The notes under the pieces were generated by a model. That model did no database searches. It worked only from the letters and a program-made list of their open reading frames with translations, and was not told the origin of the DNA. The translations under genes were made by a program, and so were the position numbers. From Jaapia argillacea MUCL 33604 (lineage: Eukaryota; Basidiomycota; Agaricomycetes; Jaapiales; Jaapiaceae), in contig KL197711.1 of assembly GCA_000697665.1 (NCBI GenBank), forward strand, positions 859,142-923,141: 64,000 nucleotides of DNA, read 5' to 3'. This document shows, in pieces, positions 36,182-47,228 of the stretch. Position 1 is the stretch's first letter, and each line of letters starts with the position of its first letter.

Positions 36182-36739
36182 GGAGTTCGATTTTCGACAA
36201 CTTGTTCCGTTCATTCATTCATTTGTAACTGTACTTGCCGCGTTGTTTTGGAGAAATTGCGATGGAGATACGTCGGAGAGATCTAACGGACAAAGGACAT
36301 ACGGAAGAACTGACCGATCATGATTGATGCTCGCTTGGGGCTTACGGTACTGATGTGAGGACATTTGCATCATGGCTGAAGGTTATCCAGATATACTTGG
36401 ACGGGCAGCCCAGGATACTTGGAGTCGGCGCATACAACATGTCGATAATGACAGTGGAGGGATGAAATTTGCAACATGAAGCAAGCAGCAGGACGTCAAC
36501 GTAAAATGATAGATTGCAATAACTTTAGCACATCGCAGAACAAAAATCGTTAAAGGTCAAGTTAAATTCATGACAATCATGGCAACTCTCTGACGTATTG
36601 TCGTCCATGTCGTGCTTCGATCAGAAATGGAGAGATTCCCAAGCTTGAGTGGGCTGCAAACTTCTACAAACGGTAGCAAGATCCACGATGAGAACTACAG
36701 TATAAATCAAGGGAGGGTAATGAACGTACTGGTAAAGCA
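36182..36739. other. 3' intergenic DNA, unit 1
   Basis: No gene. Almost identical to 42628-43170 of unit 2, more so than the coding DNA on either side. Confidence 0.6.
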
Positions 36740-37917
36740 TATTCTTCAAACTCCCAACCACATCAACCGCATCTGACAAAAGCCTCGCGATGCTCTTCAA
36801 ACCCCCCCTTTACCCCATCCAACTGCACTTTGACTTCGGCAACTTCTCGTCGGACATCGTCTTCCACACGACCGACAACGCTATCAGAGCAAGTAACAGC
36901 CTTGGGGTAAATGGCTAACGACACGATTCTATTTTTGATTTTCTTGGTGATAGTCTTGGTCGCTACTCAGTTAGGGGTTGGTAATGAAGGGAGAGGGGAT
37001 TGGATACAAGGTGGAGTGAGACTCACGCAAAGAGTGAAGATGATAGCCTTTAACGGCCCGCCCACCGGTGGGAGGTTCGTTTTTGGTAGGAAAACGATAT
37101 CTAGAACATCTCAATCAGTTTAGCGCAAAAAAGGTTGTCAAGAACAACGTTACACTCAACCAGGAGGAATCCCGTCGAACTGGTGTCTCTCCGTTTTCCG
37201 AGCCATAATTTGGGATTCAAGCCTACAATGGATGGCCCGTGAGTGTTTGCAACGTCGTAGGCGAACTAACAGGATGTGTACAAAGAAGCATATATCTCGA
37301 TCGACGAACGCAAAGGGATAAATCCCTCTACGATTTCAGCGAGCGCCGTGACGGCATCATTAAGACCTTCAAGGTCTCGAGAAAGATCCCAAGCGATGCC
37401 AGCTATCGCTTCCGTATTCCGTTCCAAGTTCAAGACCCCGCCCTCAGATGCAGAGAGTGTATCGGGAGACGATGTGGTTTGGGGTCTGTGATGTTGGTAG
37501 TAGGCACATCGTCTGAGATACTCAACTATGCTCCGCGATTTCCAGTGGAATAAACTATATTGGTGTTGGCTGACGAGGTTATATCTGCAGAAGTAGTCAA
37601 GCTTTATTATTAGGCGAAGAACGGGGATAAATGCCACCCGACTCACGAGGACCAATGGGTTCGGGGACGTTCTCTCTCTCTTCGTGCTTATCGAGGCGTA
37701 TGCCATCCAACACAACCGATCCATCGCTCCTAGAAACAACATTAGTATTGAATATTCCAAGTGGCATACGCACCGATGCACCACCCGAATCCTTGGAGGG
37801 CAACTTGCGAAACGAATCTGATGACGAGACGAAGAATTGACGAACTTCAGGTGTAGCTGTGAAGCGGACGGCTTTCTTCTGTTGGGACGTGGTTGAGGAT
37901 GTAGTGGAAGAAGACAT
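36740..37917 (-). pseudogene. Coiled-coil protein gene, unit 1 copy, decayed
   Basis: Counterpart of the intact gene at 43171-44364. It keeps the start MSSSTTSSTTSQQKKAVRF (37917) and the central LNLERNTEAIAGIAWDLS. The splice donor after the central exon, GAGAGGTATGC in unit 2, is GAGATATATGC here. In the last exon an extra G in a G-run (near 36805-36812) shifts the frame, so that the reading ends early at TGA. The C-terminal SLKNMLH part is therefore out of frame. This is probably a dying paralogue. Confidence 0.7.
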
Positions 37918-38827
37918 GTTGATGTGAGCTGGAAAGTGAAGGGCACTGGCAAGTGGGATGCTGAGAGGTACAGGTCTGTGGGTTCTGGGTTATACGTGAA
38001 GGAAAGCCTTCGGATCTCGCCAGTAGTCCTGCGGTTGTTCACCGGCGTGGAGCGTGGAGCAGAAGTTCAACAATGAAGGAAGGGAATGACCTCGGTGTTG
38101 TTGTGCCCATGGGGTCCAAGTCGACCGGGAGTAACGCATACACCCGCAGAAGAAACAGAACCTTCACAACGAAGGCGTCAGGTGGAACCCTCAGGTGAAA
38201 GGAGAAGTTTATCGAGGCGACGTCCGGAGACTGGATATTTTTGAGTGGGGATAGACCTCCAATAACCAAACAATCATAGCCACTTCTGCCGAGCGCCCCG
38301 AGGACCAAGACTCGCAAAGAAAGAGACTTTCAACAGGAAAGGATGCTTGTCACGGTCCTTGCCGCCTGGTATTGAGCGGAGTGACGCAGGCCACATGTCG
38401 GAGAGCGGCCGTACAAGGGACCCAAAGGAGCCCGACTCCTCCTCCGTAAATCCGTGTCATCCTGTTGAAAGCAAAACAACCAAAGTCTCAGATATGAAAG
38501 GAGAACTCCGAGTCGGTGAATAAGCCACTGAGGACCCAGGAATACGTGTAAACCAGGTCAGACGGAGTCCAAGCATTCCGCCCTTCGACTTTCACAGGTT
38601 CGATCATTGGGGGACTTCAAGGCATTTCAGAAGTCGAAATCGTGCAAGTGCGACGCGGTTTTGGACACGAGAATCGTGTACTGTAGAAGGATATAGCTGT
38701 GGAAACCAGTGTTTCGACCGACGGTACTGGTACTGGAACTACGCAAGGGAATACACGCGTACCCTGTCACACTGCGACGAGTCGTGACAACACCTGAGGA
38801 ATATTCGAATCTAAACCGTCGGAAAAT
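37918..38827. other. Intergenic DNA, unit 1 (coiled-coil promoter / ERG26 fragment 3' side)
   Basis: No gene recognised. It is paralleled at lower identity by 44365-45318 in unit 2. Confidence 0.55.
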
Positions 38828-39160
38828 CTATCCCTGCAAGGACGCCACCCGCTCGACGAACTCGCAGCTCGACATCCATGTGCCCCTCTTCCACCACTAA
38901 AGCAAAAGAAACCATCAACCATGCGAATACAATTCGAAATGTGAAAGTGCAACTCACCTCGGCCATCCTCTTCGCCCCATCCTCCAGCACAACCTGCGGC
39001 TCATACCCCAGCACCCTCCTCGCCTTCTCAACATTATACAACCGATCCACACAACCAAAAATGATCCTAAACCTCGTAAAGGCCGGTTCCTTCCCGACAA
39101 GCCACCTCCACCACTCCACCCCATGCGCCAAAGCCAAACCTATATCCCTACTAAACGTTA
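38828..39160 (-). pseudogene. 3' fragment of ERG26-like gene
   Basis: Only the last two exons remain. They encode EWWRWLVGKEPAFTRFRIIF, CVDRLYNVEKARRVLGYEPQ and AKRMAE, then across an intron WWKRGTWMSSCEFVERVAS before TAG at 38828-38830. This matches the C-terminus of the full gene at 45319-46827. The rest is missing because the segmental duplication broke here. It has no promoter or catalytic domain. Confidence 0.88.
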
Positions 39161-39376
39161 TCGGTCAGCCCAAACCTTGAGCTCGGAGTCATTCTAACCC
39201 TCTAGGGTTCACCTCCAGCTCAGGCCCAGGATGATCTCTCCTCGTCACGGTCGGCTGTATCGATGTATTCAAAGTTTGGGTTTCATTAGGACCCTTCAAA
39301 CTCAATCGCTCACCTGTACGTGCATCCATGCGGAGTCAAACTGTGGCCTGGACACTCCTCGAGGGACACACGCCGC

Positions 39377-39382
39377 TATAAA
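39377..39382 (+). promoter_or_regulatory. TATA-like box, M3 copy 3
   Basis: TATAAA, counterpart of the site at 32992 in unit 1, 285 bases before the first possible ATG. Confidence 0.4.
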
Positions 39383-39661
39383 CGCACCCGCGCTCCACCA
39401 ACTCTCTTGCTGGGCGCCTTTCTGCGAGCCTCTAATAAGAGGCACGTTGTCTTATCCAACCCATCCACCACCCACACTCCTGCTGCCATCGATGCCCACT
39501 TGATGTTGCCTGCTACAACTAGACGAATATTCTGTGAAGGACATCATCAGACCACCGCCCTTCACATTTAGAATGCAACTTCCGATCAGTGGGGTTTTAC
39601 CCTGGCTCGTGGATCGATGTGCACTTTAAGATAGGTATATCGGATCGCAGCTGGGAACCTC

Positions 39662-42627
39662 ATGGATCAGATTCAGACCCAACTTATGAACGGCTTGTCT
39701 GTTGTCTGTCGTCTCCATCCCACCATCTTACCTTCCCCCAACATGACCGAATCGAAAACACCACCTCAGCCCCCTCCGACTTGGTCTCACACCGCTGAGG
39801 AAATCATCGCATTGACCGAGAAGGCATTGACAAATCACCAGAATTTGTTGGATAACATCACTGCGTTGTCTGCCTCAGCTCAGAACTTTTCCAGTGTAAG
39901 TTACTCCCCCCTATTTCCTTTCAATCGACGGATGTTGAGCTCCATTCCGTTAATAGGTCTTCGTGGGTTTGCTCCTGTGACGTCCTTTTTCGCCGATGCT
40001 CAAGCGAGTTATAGGCCGCCTTAGCTTTAGGTGAAGCCGAGCTAGACACTGAAACTGGGCCCCTCACGTTCTACCAAAGAGTTTCTGCTGACGAGAAAGT
40101 GCGTAATGCATCCCGCGAGGCAGAGAAAAGGATCAAGGATCACCGAGAAGAATCTTCGAGGCGTCAGGACATCTTCCGAACCCAACAAAATGCCTACAAA
40201 AACATTACGGATTCTGGTCAGGAACTCCTCCCAGAGGAAAAATGGCTTGTGGATAGGATGCTATTGGATGGGGAACGTGCTGGAGCGGATTTAGAATCAC
40301 CGCAGTGGGATAATCTCAAGGAGCTTAAGGAGTCTCTGTCCGCGAACTGTTCGAAAATCAATGTGAGTTCCACCCAAACTCGTCCTCACTTTTCACTAAT
40401 CTTCAATACAAGGACAACGTCGATAACGAAAGTGTGCGGCATTTCGATATTTATCATAAATTCGAGGGATTTATGACACTCAACTTTGGATTCGCAGGGA
40501 ACAATCACTTTCACTGAAGATGAACTTGCTGGCATCCCACCCGAATTCGAGGGTAATTGGGTGCAAGCCCCGGACGGTACCTACATTGTCAGGCACAAGC
40601 CTTTGCAGATCTTCCCTATCGTTCGTCGATTCCACGTTGGTTACCACTATCCATCTGACCTTTTCTCTCAGTTTGAATACGCCGATAAGCCTGCCACCCG
40701 TCAGCGTGCCTTCGAATCCTACGAATCCCGCCTCAAAACAAACCAGGAATTACTCCGTACTGCCCTTGAGGAGCGTCGCCGTATCGTCGACATTTTGGGG
40801 TATAAAACTTGGGCGGATTATGTTACTCACGTCAATATGGTCAAGACCGCGGAGGCAGTCAACAGCGTTAGTAGCCTCTAATTCACTCCGTTTCATTCCG
40901 ATCCTCTTCTTCATAACACCCTCGCTAACATTGCTTTGTCCCACTTGACGTTTTTGCAGTTCCTCAGTGAGCTCGCAACAGACCTTAACAAGCAAGGCAC
41001 CACCGACCGTGACAATCTACTCGTTTTGAAGAGAGAGAATGAGAATGAGGATCCCTGCGACGAAGAGTTATACCTCTGGGATTTCAGATACTACGATCGC
41101 AAATTCATTAACAAGAATACTCCTATCTCTGAAAATCCTCGAGACTATTTCCCCGCTGAGCGTGTCGTGGAGAGGATCCGGAAAATTTATGAGGATTTGT
41201 CGGGGGTGACTTTTGAGGAGATATCAGGGAACGAAACTTGGCGTAGTGGTGGGTGTGGCGTGAGCGGTGTATGGAAGTCTACAGCTGATGCCCTTCACAG
41301 ACGTTAAGCTCTTTGCCGTGTGGAAAAAGAACGAGGAGGTGAATGAATTTATTGGATACTGCTATTTTGACCTCTACGGCCGTCCCAACCGTGCGTCCCC
41401 GTTCATTTCGTTTGACTTTCGCATCGCTGAATTAATTCGTCCTATCACATCCATCCCTCGGCAACATAGCACCCGAGCCCGAGCCCCCCCACGTATCGAC
41501 GCTTATCCCTGGTTATAAACATTCGGGTAACGACCGAAAGTATCCAGTCGTGGCCCTGGTACCCAACCTTAAAAACACTGCAACTCAGAACAAACCGGTG
41601 TTCATGCGGCACAATGACGTTGTGTCTTTCTTTCGTGAGATGGGTCATGTTTTACATGGCTTGCTGAGCCGTACAGAGTTTTCGAGGTTCCACGGGGCTA
41701 GGTATGTCACCATCTTGAATACGCGTGGGGGTGCATCTACTTTGAAGCTAAAATATTTGAATAGCGTCGCGGGTGACTTTGTCAGGGCACCGGGACTGAT
41801 GTTCGAGAACTGGTGATTGGGCTATGTATTCATCCGTGCCGACCAACGCGTTCTCATCCAGCATTACCTATTTCCATCATTAGGGCCTGGAACTCTGACG
41901 TTCTCAAGAAAATATCAAGCCATTATTCGACGGGGAACTCTCTCTCAGACGCCCTGATCAAACAAATTATCGCAAGGTATCGTTCGTCGTCCTTCCCCGC
42001 GTAACTACTGAGTGGTTAATGGAGCGACAACCCGATATGTGAACGTTGGTTTGTTTTACCTTCGCCAGCTCTACTTGGGCACGTTCGATTTCAGAGTCCA
42101 CACAGACGACGGTGAGTTTCAATGCTCTTCATCCATTTCGACGCATTGTCCGAGCCGGGCCTTCTGTATTCACTTAGGCACCACCGATCTTACTGAGCTC
42201 TGGAACGAGCTGAGGGAAACCATCTCCTTAGTTAAAGCTGATGTCAACAATCCCCTTCCCGGCCACACACAGTTCAGACATTTGACTAGAGGATACGATG
42301 CTGCATACTATGGGTATGACCTCCTAATAATAATTTTCCGCCGTGTTTGATTGCGCTTTAGGCACATGCACTCTTTCTTCCTAGCGGCCAACATGTTCGA
42401 GACAGGGTTTGGCGGGAATCCATTTGATTCGAAAGCTGGATCCAATTTCGTCGAACTCGTACTGAAACCTGGTGGGAGCAGGGAAGCGGCGGCGTTAGTC
42501 AAGGTGCGTAGCCCGAATGGTTTGGATCCGAAGTTTTGCTCATGAGTGAAATGTGACCCAGGACTTCCTCAAAGGGGACCCCAAACTGGAGACCTTCCTG
42601 AAACACCTGGGAGTCCAGGTTGCGTGA
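39662..42627 (+). CDS. M3 peptidase-like protein, copy 3, zinc site lost
   Basis: Very close to copy 2 and also open throughout, ending at TGA 42625-42627. Starts possible at 39662 (MDQIQTQLMNGLSV) or 39743 (MTESKTPPQPPPTWSHTAEE). The zinc motif is REMGH (41634-41648), and the third ligand is Arg in DFVRAPGLMFENW (codon 41784-41786), the same two losses as copy 2. They therefore predate the segmental duplication. The N-terminal helices (AEKRIKDHREESSRRQDIF) and FLSELATDLNKQGTTDRDNL keep the family fold. The last 190 or so coding bases are identical to copy 2. A peptide-binding but non-cleaving role is possible; not testable from sequence. Confidence 0.85.
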
Positions 42628-43170
42628 GGAGTTCGATTTTCGACAACTTGTTCCGTTCATTCATTTGTAACTGTACTTGCCGCGTTGTTTTGGAGAAATT
42701 GCGATGGAGATACGTCGGAGAGATCTAACGGACAAAGGACATACGGAAGAACTGACCGATCATGATTGACGCTCGCTTGGGGCTTACGGTACTGATGTGA
42801 GGACATTTGCATCCATGGCTGAAGGTTATCCAGATATACTTCGACGGGCAGCCCAGGAGGCTTGGAGTCGGCGCATACAACATGTCGATATTGACAGTGG
42901 AGGGATGAGATTTGCAACATGAAGCAAGCAGCCGGACGTCAACGTAAAATGATAGATAGCAATAACTTTAGCACATCGCAGAACAAAAATCGTTAAAGGC
43001 CGTTAAATTCGTGACAATCATGGCAACTCTCTGATGTATTGTCATCGACGTCGTGCTTCGATCAGAAATGGAGAGATTCCCAAGTTTGAGTGGGCTGCAA
43101 ACTCCTACAAATGGCCGCAAGATCCACGATGAGACCTGCAGTACGAAATGAAGGGACGACAATCAACGTA
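42628..43170. other. 3' intergenic DNA, unit 2
   Basis: No gene. Near-identical to 36182-36739. Confidence 0.6.
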
Positions 43171-44364
43171 CTAGTGAAGCATATTCTTCAAACTCCCGAC
43201 CACATCAACCGTATCCGACAAAAGCTTCGTAATGGTCTTCACATCCGCCCTTACCCCATCCAACTGTTCCTTAACTTCAGCATCTTCTCGCCGGATATCG
43301 CCTTCCACACGACTGACACCGCTCTCAGAGGGAGTGACAGCCTTGGGGTAAAAGGTCAAGGACACGATTCTATTCTTGATTTTCCTGATGATCGTCTTGG
43401 TCGCTACTCAGATAGAAGTTGGTGAGGAATTGAGAGGGGATTGGATACAAGGTAGAGTAGGGCGCACGCAAGGAATGAAGATGATAACCTTTAACGGCCC
43501 TCCCACCGGTGGGAGATTCGTTCTTGGCAGGAAAACGATATCTAGAACATCTCAATCAGTTTAGCGCAAAAAAGGTCATCAAGAATAACGTTACACTCAC
43601 CCAGGAGGAATCCCGTCGAACTGGTGTCCCTGCGTTTTCCGAGCCATAAGTTGGGATTCAAGCCTACAACAGACAGCCTGTGAGCGTTTGCAACCTCGTA
43701 GGCGAGCCAGCAAGGTCTGTTGGACGAAGCATACCTCTCGATCGATTCACGCAAAGCGCCAAATCCCTCTACAGTTTCAGCGAGTGCCGTAATGGCGTCA
43801 TTAAGACCTTCAAGGCCTTGAGAAAGATCCCAAGCAATGCCGGCTATCGCTTCCATGTTCCGTTCCAAGTTCAACATCCTGCCCTCAGATGCAGGGAGTG
43901 CATCGGGAGACGGTGTGGTTTTGGGGGCTGTGATGTTAGTAGTAGATACATTGTCTGAGATACTCAACGATGCTCCGCGATTTCCAGTGGAATAAACTAT
44001 ATTGGTGTCGGTTGACGAAGAGAGATCTGCAGAAGTAGTCAAGATTTGTTGTTAGGTGGAGATCGGGGAGGAAAGCCACCCGAATTCACTCACGAGAACC
44101 AATAGGCTCAGGGACGTTCTCTCTCTCCTCGTCCCTATCAAGACGCGTGCCCTCCAATACAACGGATCCCTCGGCCCTAGAAACAACATTAGTATCAATC
44201 ATTCCAAGTGGCATACGCACCGATGTATCACCCGCATTCTTGGAGGGCAACTTGCGAAACGAAGCTAGTGGCGAGATGAAGAATTGACGAACTTCAGGTG
44301 TTGCTGCGAAGCGGACTGCTTTCTTCTGCTGGGAAGTGATTGACGACGTGGTTGAAGAAGACAT
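43171..44364 (-). CDS. Unrecognised coiled-coil protein, intact copy
   Basis: ATG at 44364. Exons give MSSSTTSSITSQQKKAVRFA, PEVRQFFISPLASFRKLPSK, a Ser/Thr-rich part, LNLERNMEAIAGIAWDLSQG and LNDAITALAETVEGFGALRE, then across an intron SIERLESQLMARKTQGHQFD and GIPPGYRFPAKNESPTGGRA. The last exon gives KTIIRKIKNRIVSLTFYPKA and a heptad coiled coil ending TITKLLSDTVDVVGSLKNML before TAG at 43171-43173. No signal peptide or membrane helix. I do not recognise the family; the layout (disordered head, two helical segments) would suit a subunit of a larger complex. The duplicate at 36740-37917 is decayed. Confidence 0.7.
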
Positions 44365-45318
44365 GTTGATGTGAGTTAGAAAGCGAACGGCAAGTGGGAA
44401 GATGAGAGAATTAGGTTTGCGAGTTGTGGGTTATATGTAAAGGGAAGCTTTCGGATCTCGCCAGTGGTCCTGCGGTTGTCCACCGGCGTGGAGTAGAAGA
44501 TCAACAATAAACAAAGGGTGTTGCTGCGTCCACAGGTCCAAATCGACCGGGAGCAACGGATACACACGAAGAAACAAGACCTTCACAAAGAAGGTGTCAG
44601 ATGGAATCATCGGGTGATAGGAGAGGTCTATCGAGGCGAGATCCTGAGATTGGATACTGGATACTGCTGTCGGAATAGCCCTCCAACAACCAAACAATCA
44701 TAGTCACTTCTGACGAGCGTTTCAAGGACCAAGACTCACAGAAGCAAAGAGTCTATCGGCGGGAATGGATGTTTGTCCTCGCCGCTTGGCATTGAGCAGA
44801 CACAAGCCAGGGACCGGAAAGCATCCGTACAAGGTGACCCGTACGGGTTGAGAAAGAACTCTGTAAATCCAACCCATTCCGTTGAAAACAAATGGTCAAA
44901 GTCTCAAAGACGAAAGGAAAACTTGGTTTGGTAATTGGTGAATGAGCCACTGATCATGAGGAACACAGGAAACAGATAACCAGACTGAAGTCATTCAGCC
45001 CTTCGACTTTCACAGGTTCGATGATTGGCGAATTCCAAAGTATTCCAGTAGGCCGAAATCGTGCAAGTGCGACGTCGTGGTGAACACCACTAGAGAGGGT
45101 CTCCTGTGACGCGTCGTGGTCATATTGTCACGTGTAGTCATGATCACACGTCACACGCCTCACCAAACGGCGAACGACTCGGAATGACAATGTATCCATC
45201 CACATGAAGCAATGACGGTGTGTATACAATACTCGAATCTAAACCCTCTCGGAAATCCCCCCATAGGGAGGCCCCAAGAGAGCCCATTCACGATATGAAG
45301 TCACAAAGCCCGGCGATC
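44365..45318. other. Intergenic DNA, unit 2
   Basis: No gene. It contains an imperfect 30-base palindrome at 45126-45155 centred on TCATGA and including CACGTG; unit 1 has no clear counterpart. It lies near the 3' end of the ERG26-like gene, so any regulatory meaning is uncertain. Confidence 0.5.
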
Positions 45319-46827
45319 TCACGACTTGACACCCATATGCTCCTTCTTCCACCACTAAAGCGAAAGGAACCATCAGTCACCAAACCACAATTCAAATCCA
45401 AAAGAGCGACACTAACCTCAACCATCCTCTTCACCCCTTCCTCCAGCCCAACCTGCGGTTCATACCCAAGCACCCTCCTGGCTTTCTCAACATTATACCA
45501 CCTATTCACACAACTAAACATGACCCTAAACCTCGTAAACGCCGGCTCCTTCCCAACAAGCCACCCCCACCACTCCGCTCCATACGCCAAAGCCAAACCT
45601 ATATCCCTACTAAACGTAATCCTCCTCCTAGGTTTCGCATTGGCCTTTGCAGGGTCAGATGCAGCCAGGGAAGACCAAACGGCACGAGGAAGGTCCCAGA
45701 AATATATGGGTTCTCCATTAGTGATGAAGAATGCTTGACCTGCTACGCAGAGTGAGTCGGTGATGGGTTCTGGTTCGCCTTCGAGGCGAATTCGGCCACG
45801 AGCGATAGCTACGTCTGAGAGGGGGTCGAATTTTGATCGGATGACAGGTCGAGGGTGAGATTTTTCGGTATAGTAGTCATCGCCGTCACTCTGGAACCTT
45901 CGTTCCAACTCTTCACCATCCACTGGTTTCTCAACGTATGGCCCGAGGGGTCGAGCTTCACTTGTTGGGATACGGTGCTTGCCAGTGGTGTGTGAGATGG
46001 GTGGGAGTGGGTAGTCGATGATGGATGAAGGAATGGGAGGTGGGGAGGGGACGGGGACGAGTTTGTCTGCGGCGAGGAGATGGGCATATGCTACGTTCCC
46101 CACATAGGTCCAGTCGAACAGGTTGTTGTTGTTGCCGATTTGGAAATGAGTTTGGTTACGTTCGTATACTTGGTATAGGCCATGCATCACTTGTCTGTCG
46201 CCAGGTCTGCAAATGACACATAACTGTGAGTCGTGAAGTGATGTTGAAGTGGACAAAGTGGGAACGCACCCGAAGATGCCAGAAGGTCTTAGAGCAACAG
46301 TCAAGAGACCACCCTTCCCATTCGATCCAAGCACCAACTCCTCTCCCTTTGCCTTACTCTCGTTATATGCATCCATTGGCTTCTCAGGTGGTGGTAACCG
46401 CTCGTCCGCATTGACCAAATCCTCTCCATTAAACACCACACCAGCCGACGAGGTGAATACGAGCTTTCGTACAGAGTTGGAGATGGCAGCGTTGATGACA
46501 GCACGAGTACCATCAACATTGACCTTCCAGTACAGAGCAGGGTCTTCAATGCCATGTGGGGGTGACGCTACGTGGAATATACAAGTCGCACCACTCTGCA
46601 TCCAAAATGTTAGCTACGCCATGGTTGCGAGATGAAGAACGTACGCGCTGAATAGCCTGAGAGACCTGAGCCTCCTCGCTGATGTCGCCAGAATAAAATG
46701 GGACGTCATGGTACCTCTGTACGATATCGAAAATGGCAACAGAGTCGTTGCGAGCGAGGAGTTGGTCGACGATGTGTCTGCCTAGGAAACCGCTGCCGCC
46801 GATGACGAGGTAGATTTCCTTGCTCAT
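45319..46827 (-). CDS. ERG26: Sterol-4-alpha-carboxylate 3-dehydrogenase, ERG26-like
   Basis: The best start is ATG 46827 (MSKEIYLVIGGSGFLGRHIV), which places the NAD-binding GGSGFLG at residue 10; an upstream ATG at 46983 would add 52 unlikely residues. Then FDIVQRYHDVPFYSGDIS, CIFHVASPPHG, VNVDGTRAVINAA, LVFTSSAGVVFNGEDL, and AYNESKAKGEELVL with the catalytic Tyr and Lys (YNESK). LRPSGIFGPGDRQVMHGL, NLFDWTYVGNVAYAHLLAAD and FWDLPRAVWSSLAA follow. The C-terminal YNVEKARRVLGYEPQVGLEE continues across an intron to WWKKEHMGVKS and TGA. The enzyme oxidises and decarboxylates C-4 carboxysterols at the ER in ergosterol synthesis. An insert of about 90 residues (about 45780-45980), rich in Pro and charged residues, is larger than in yeast Erg26. 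Confidence 0.88.
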
Positions 46828-47228
46828 TTTTTGTGGGTGGAGAGGAAGGGGGAAGAGGAGAGGGTCGTGAGGAGAGATGACGGGAGAGGTGGAACCACAA
46901 CTCGGATTTTTGAATGAGCGTTCAAGGTCATCGTCTGATTGGTTCCAAAAAGTCTGACGTTGCTGAATTGTTGACTTGCCCATTGTGTGATCGCTTCATT
47001 GTTCCTTTCCTTAGATGATCAGTTCCGTCTGTCAGAGTGCCTTCAGATTGGACCTCCGCCGTGTCTGTTCCTCCAACTCTGCTCAGCTCTCTTCGCCTCT
47101 TCGCTCAACCAAGTAATTTCCGAATCTACCATACCCGTTCTGTTCGCGCTTTCTGGCAGTCTCAACATTCCATCACGATTTCACGAGTCCGGCAACACTC
47201 TCGCAGTCCCTCCAAACCTTCCTAATCA
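46828..47228. promoter_or_regulatory. Divergent promoter, ERG26-like gene and POP1
   Basis: About 400 bases between two divergent starts. No clear TATA box or repeated motif seen. Confidence 0.45.

Larger units (their letters stand above)
32773..39160. repeat. Segmental duplication, unit 1
   Basis: Direct, head-to-tail copy of unit 2 (39161 to about 45610). Contents in order: promoter, M3 paralogue, decayed coiled-coil gene on the minus strand, and a 3' fragment of an ERG26-like gene. The right border is sharp: at 39158-39160 the ERG26 reading frame stops matching and the sequence restarts with the promoter-proximal DNA seen at about 32773 (CCCAAACCTTGAG). Confidence 0.9.
39161..45610. repeat. 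Segmental duplication, unit 2
   Basis: Second copy, about 6.4 kb. It carries M3 copy 3, the intact coiled-coil gene, and the 3' part of ERG26, which continues into the complete gene beyond 45610. The offset between matching points is 6383-6460 bases across the unit, showing several small insertions and deletions since duplication. Confidence 0.9.

Noticed and set aside
38039-38317. Minus-strand frame in the unit 1 intergenic DNA, with a loose parallel at 44431-44697.
   Set aside because: The two frames diverge in length and sequence, and likeness is explained by the segmental duplication, not by coding constraint.
45126-45155. Imperfect palindrome with CACGTG considered as a bHLH operator.
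   Set aside because: It lies at the 3' side of ERG26 rather than at a promoter and is imperfect, so it is noted only as sequence structure.
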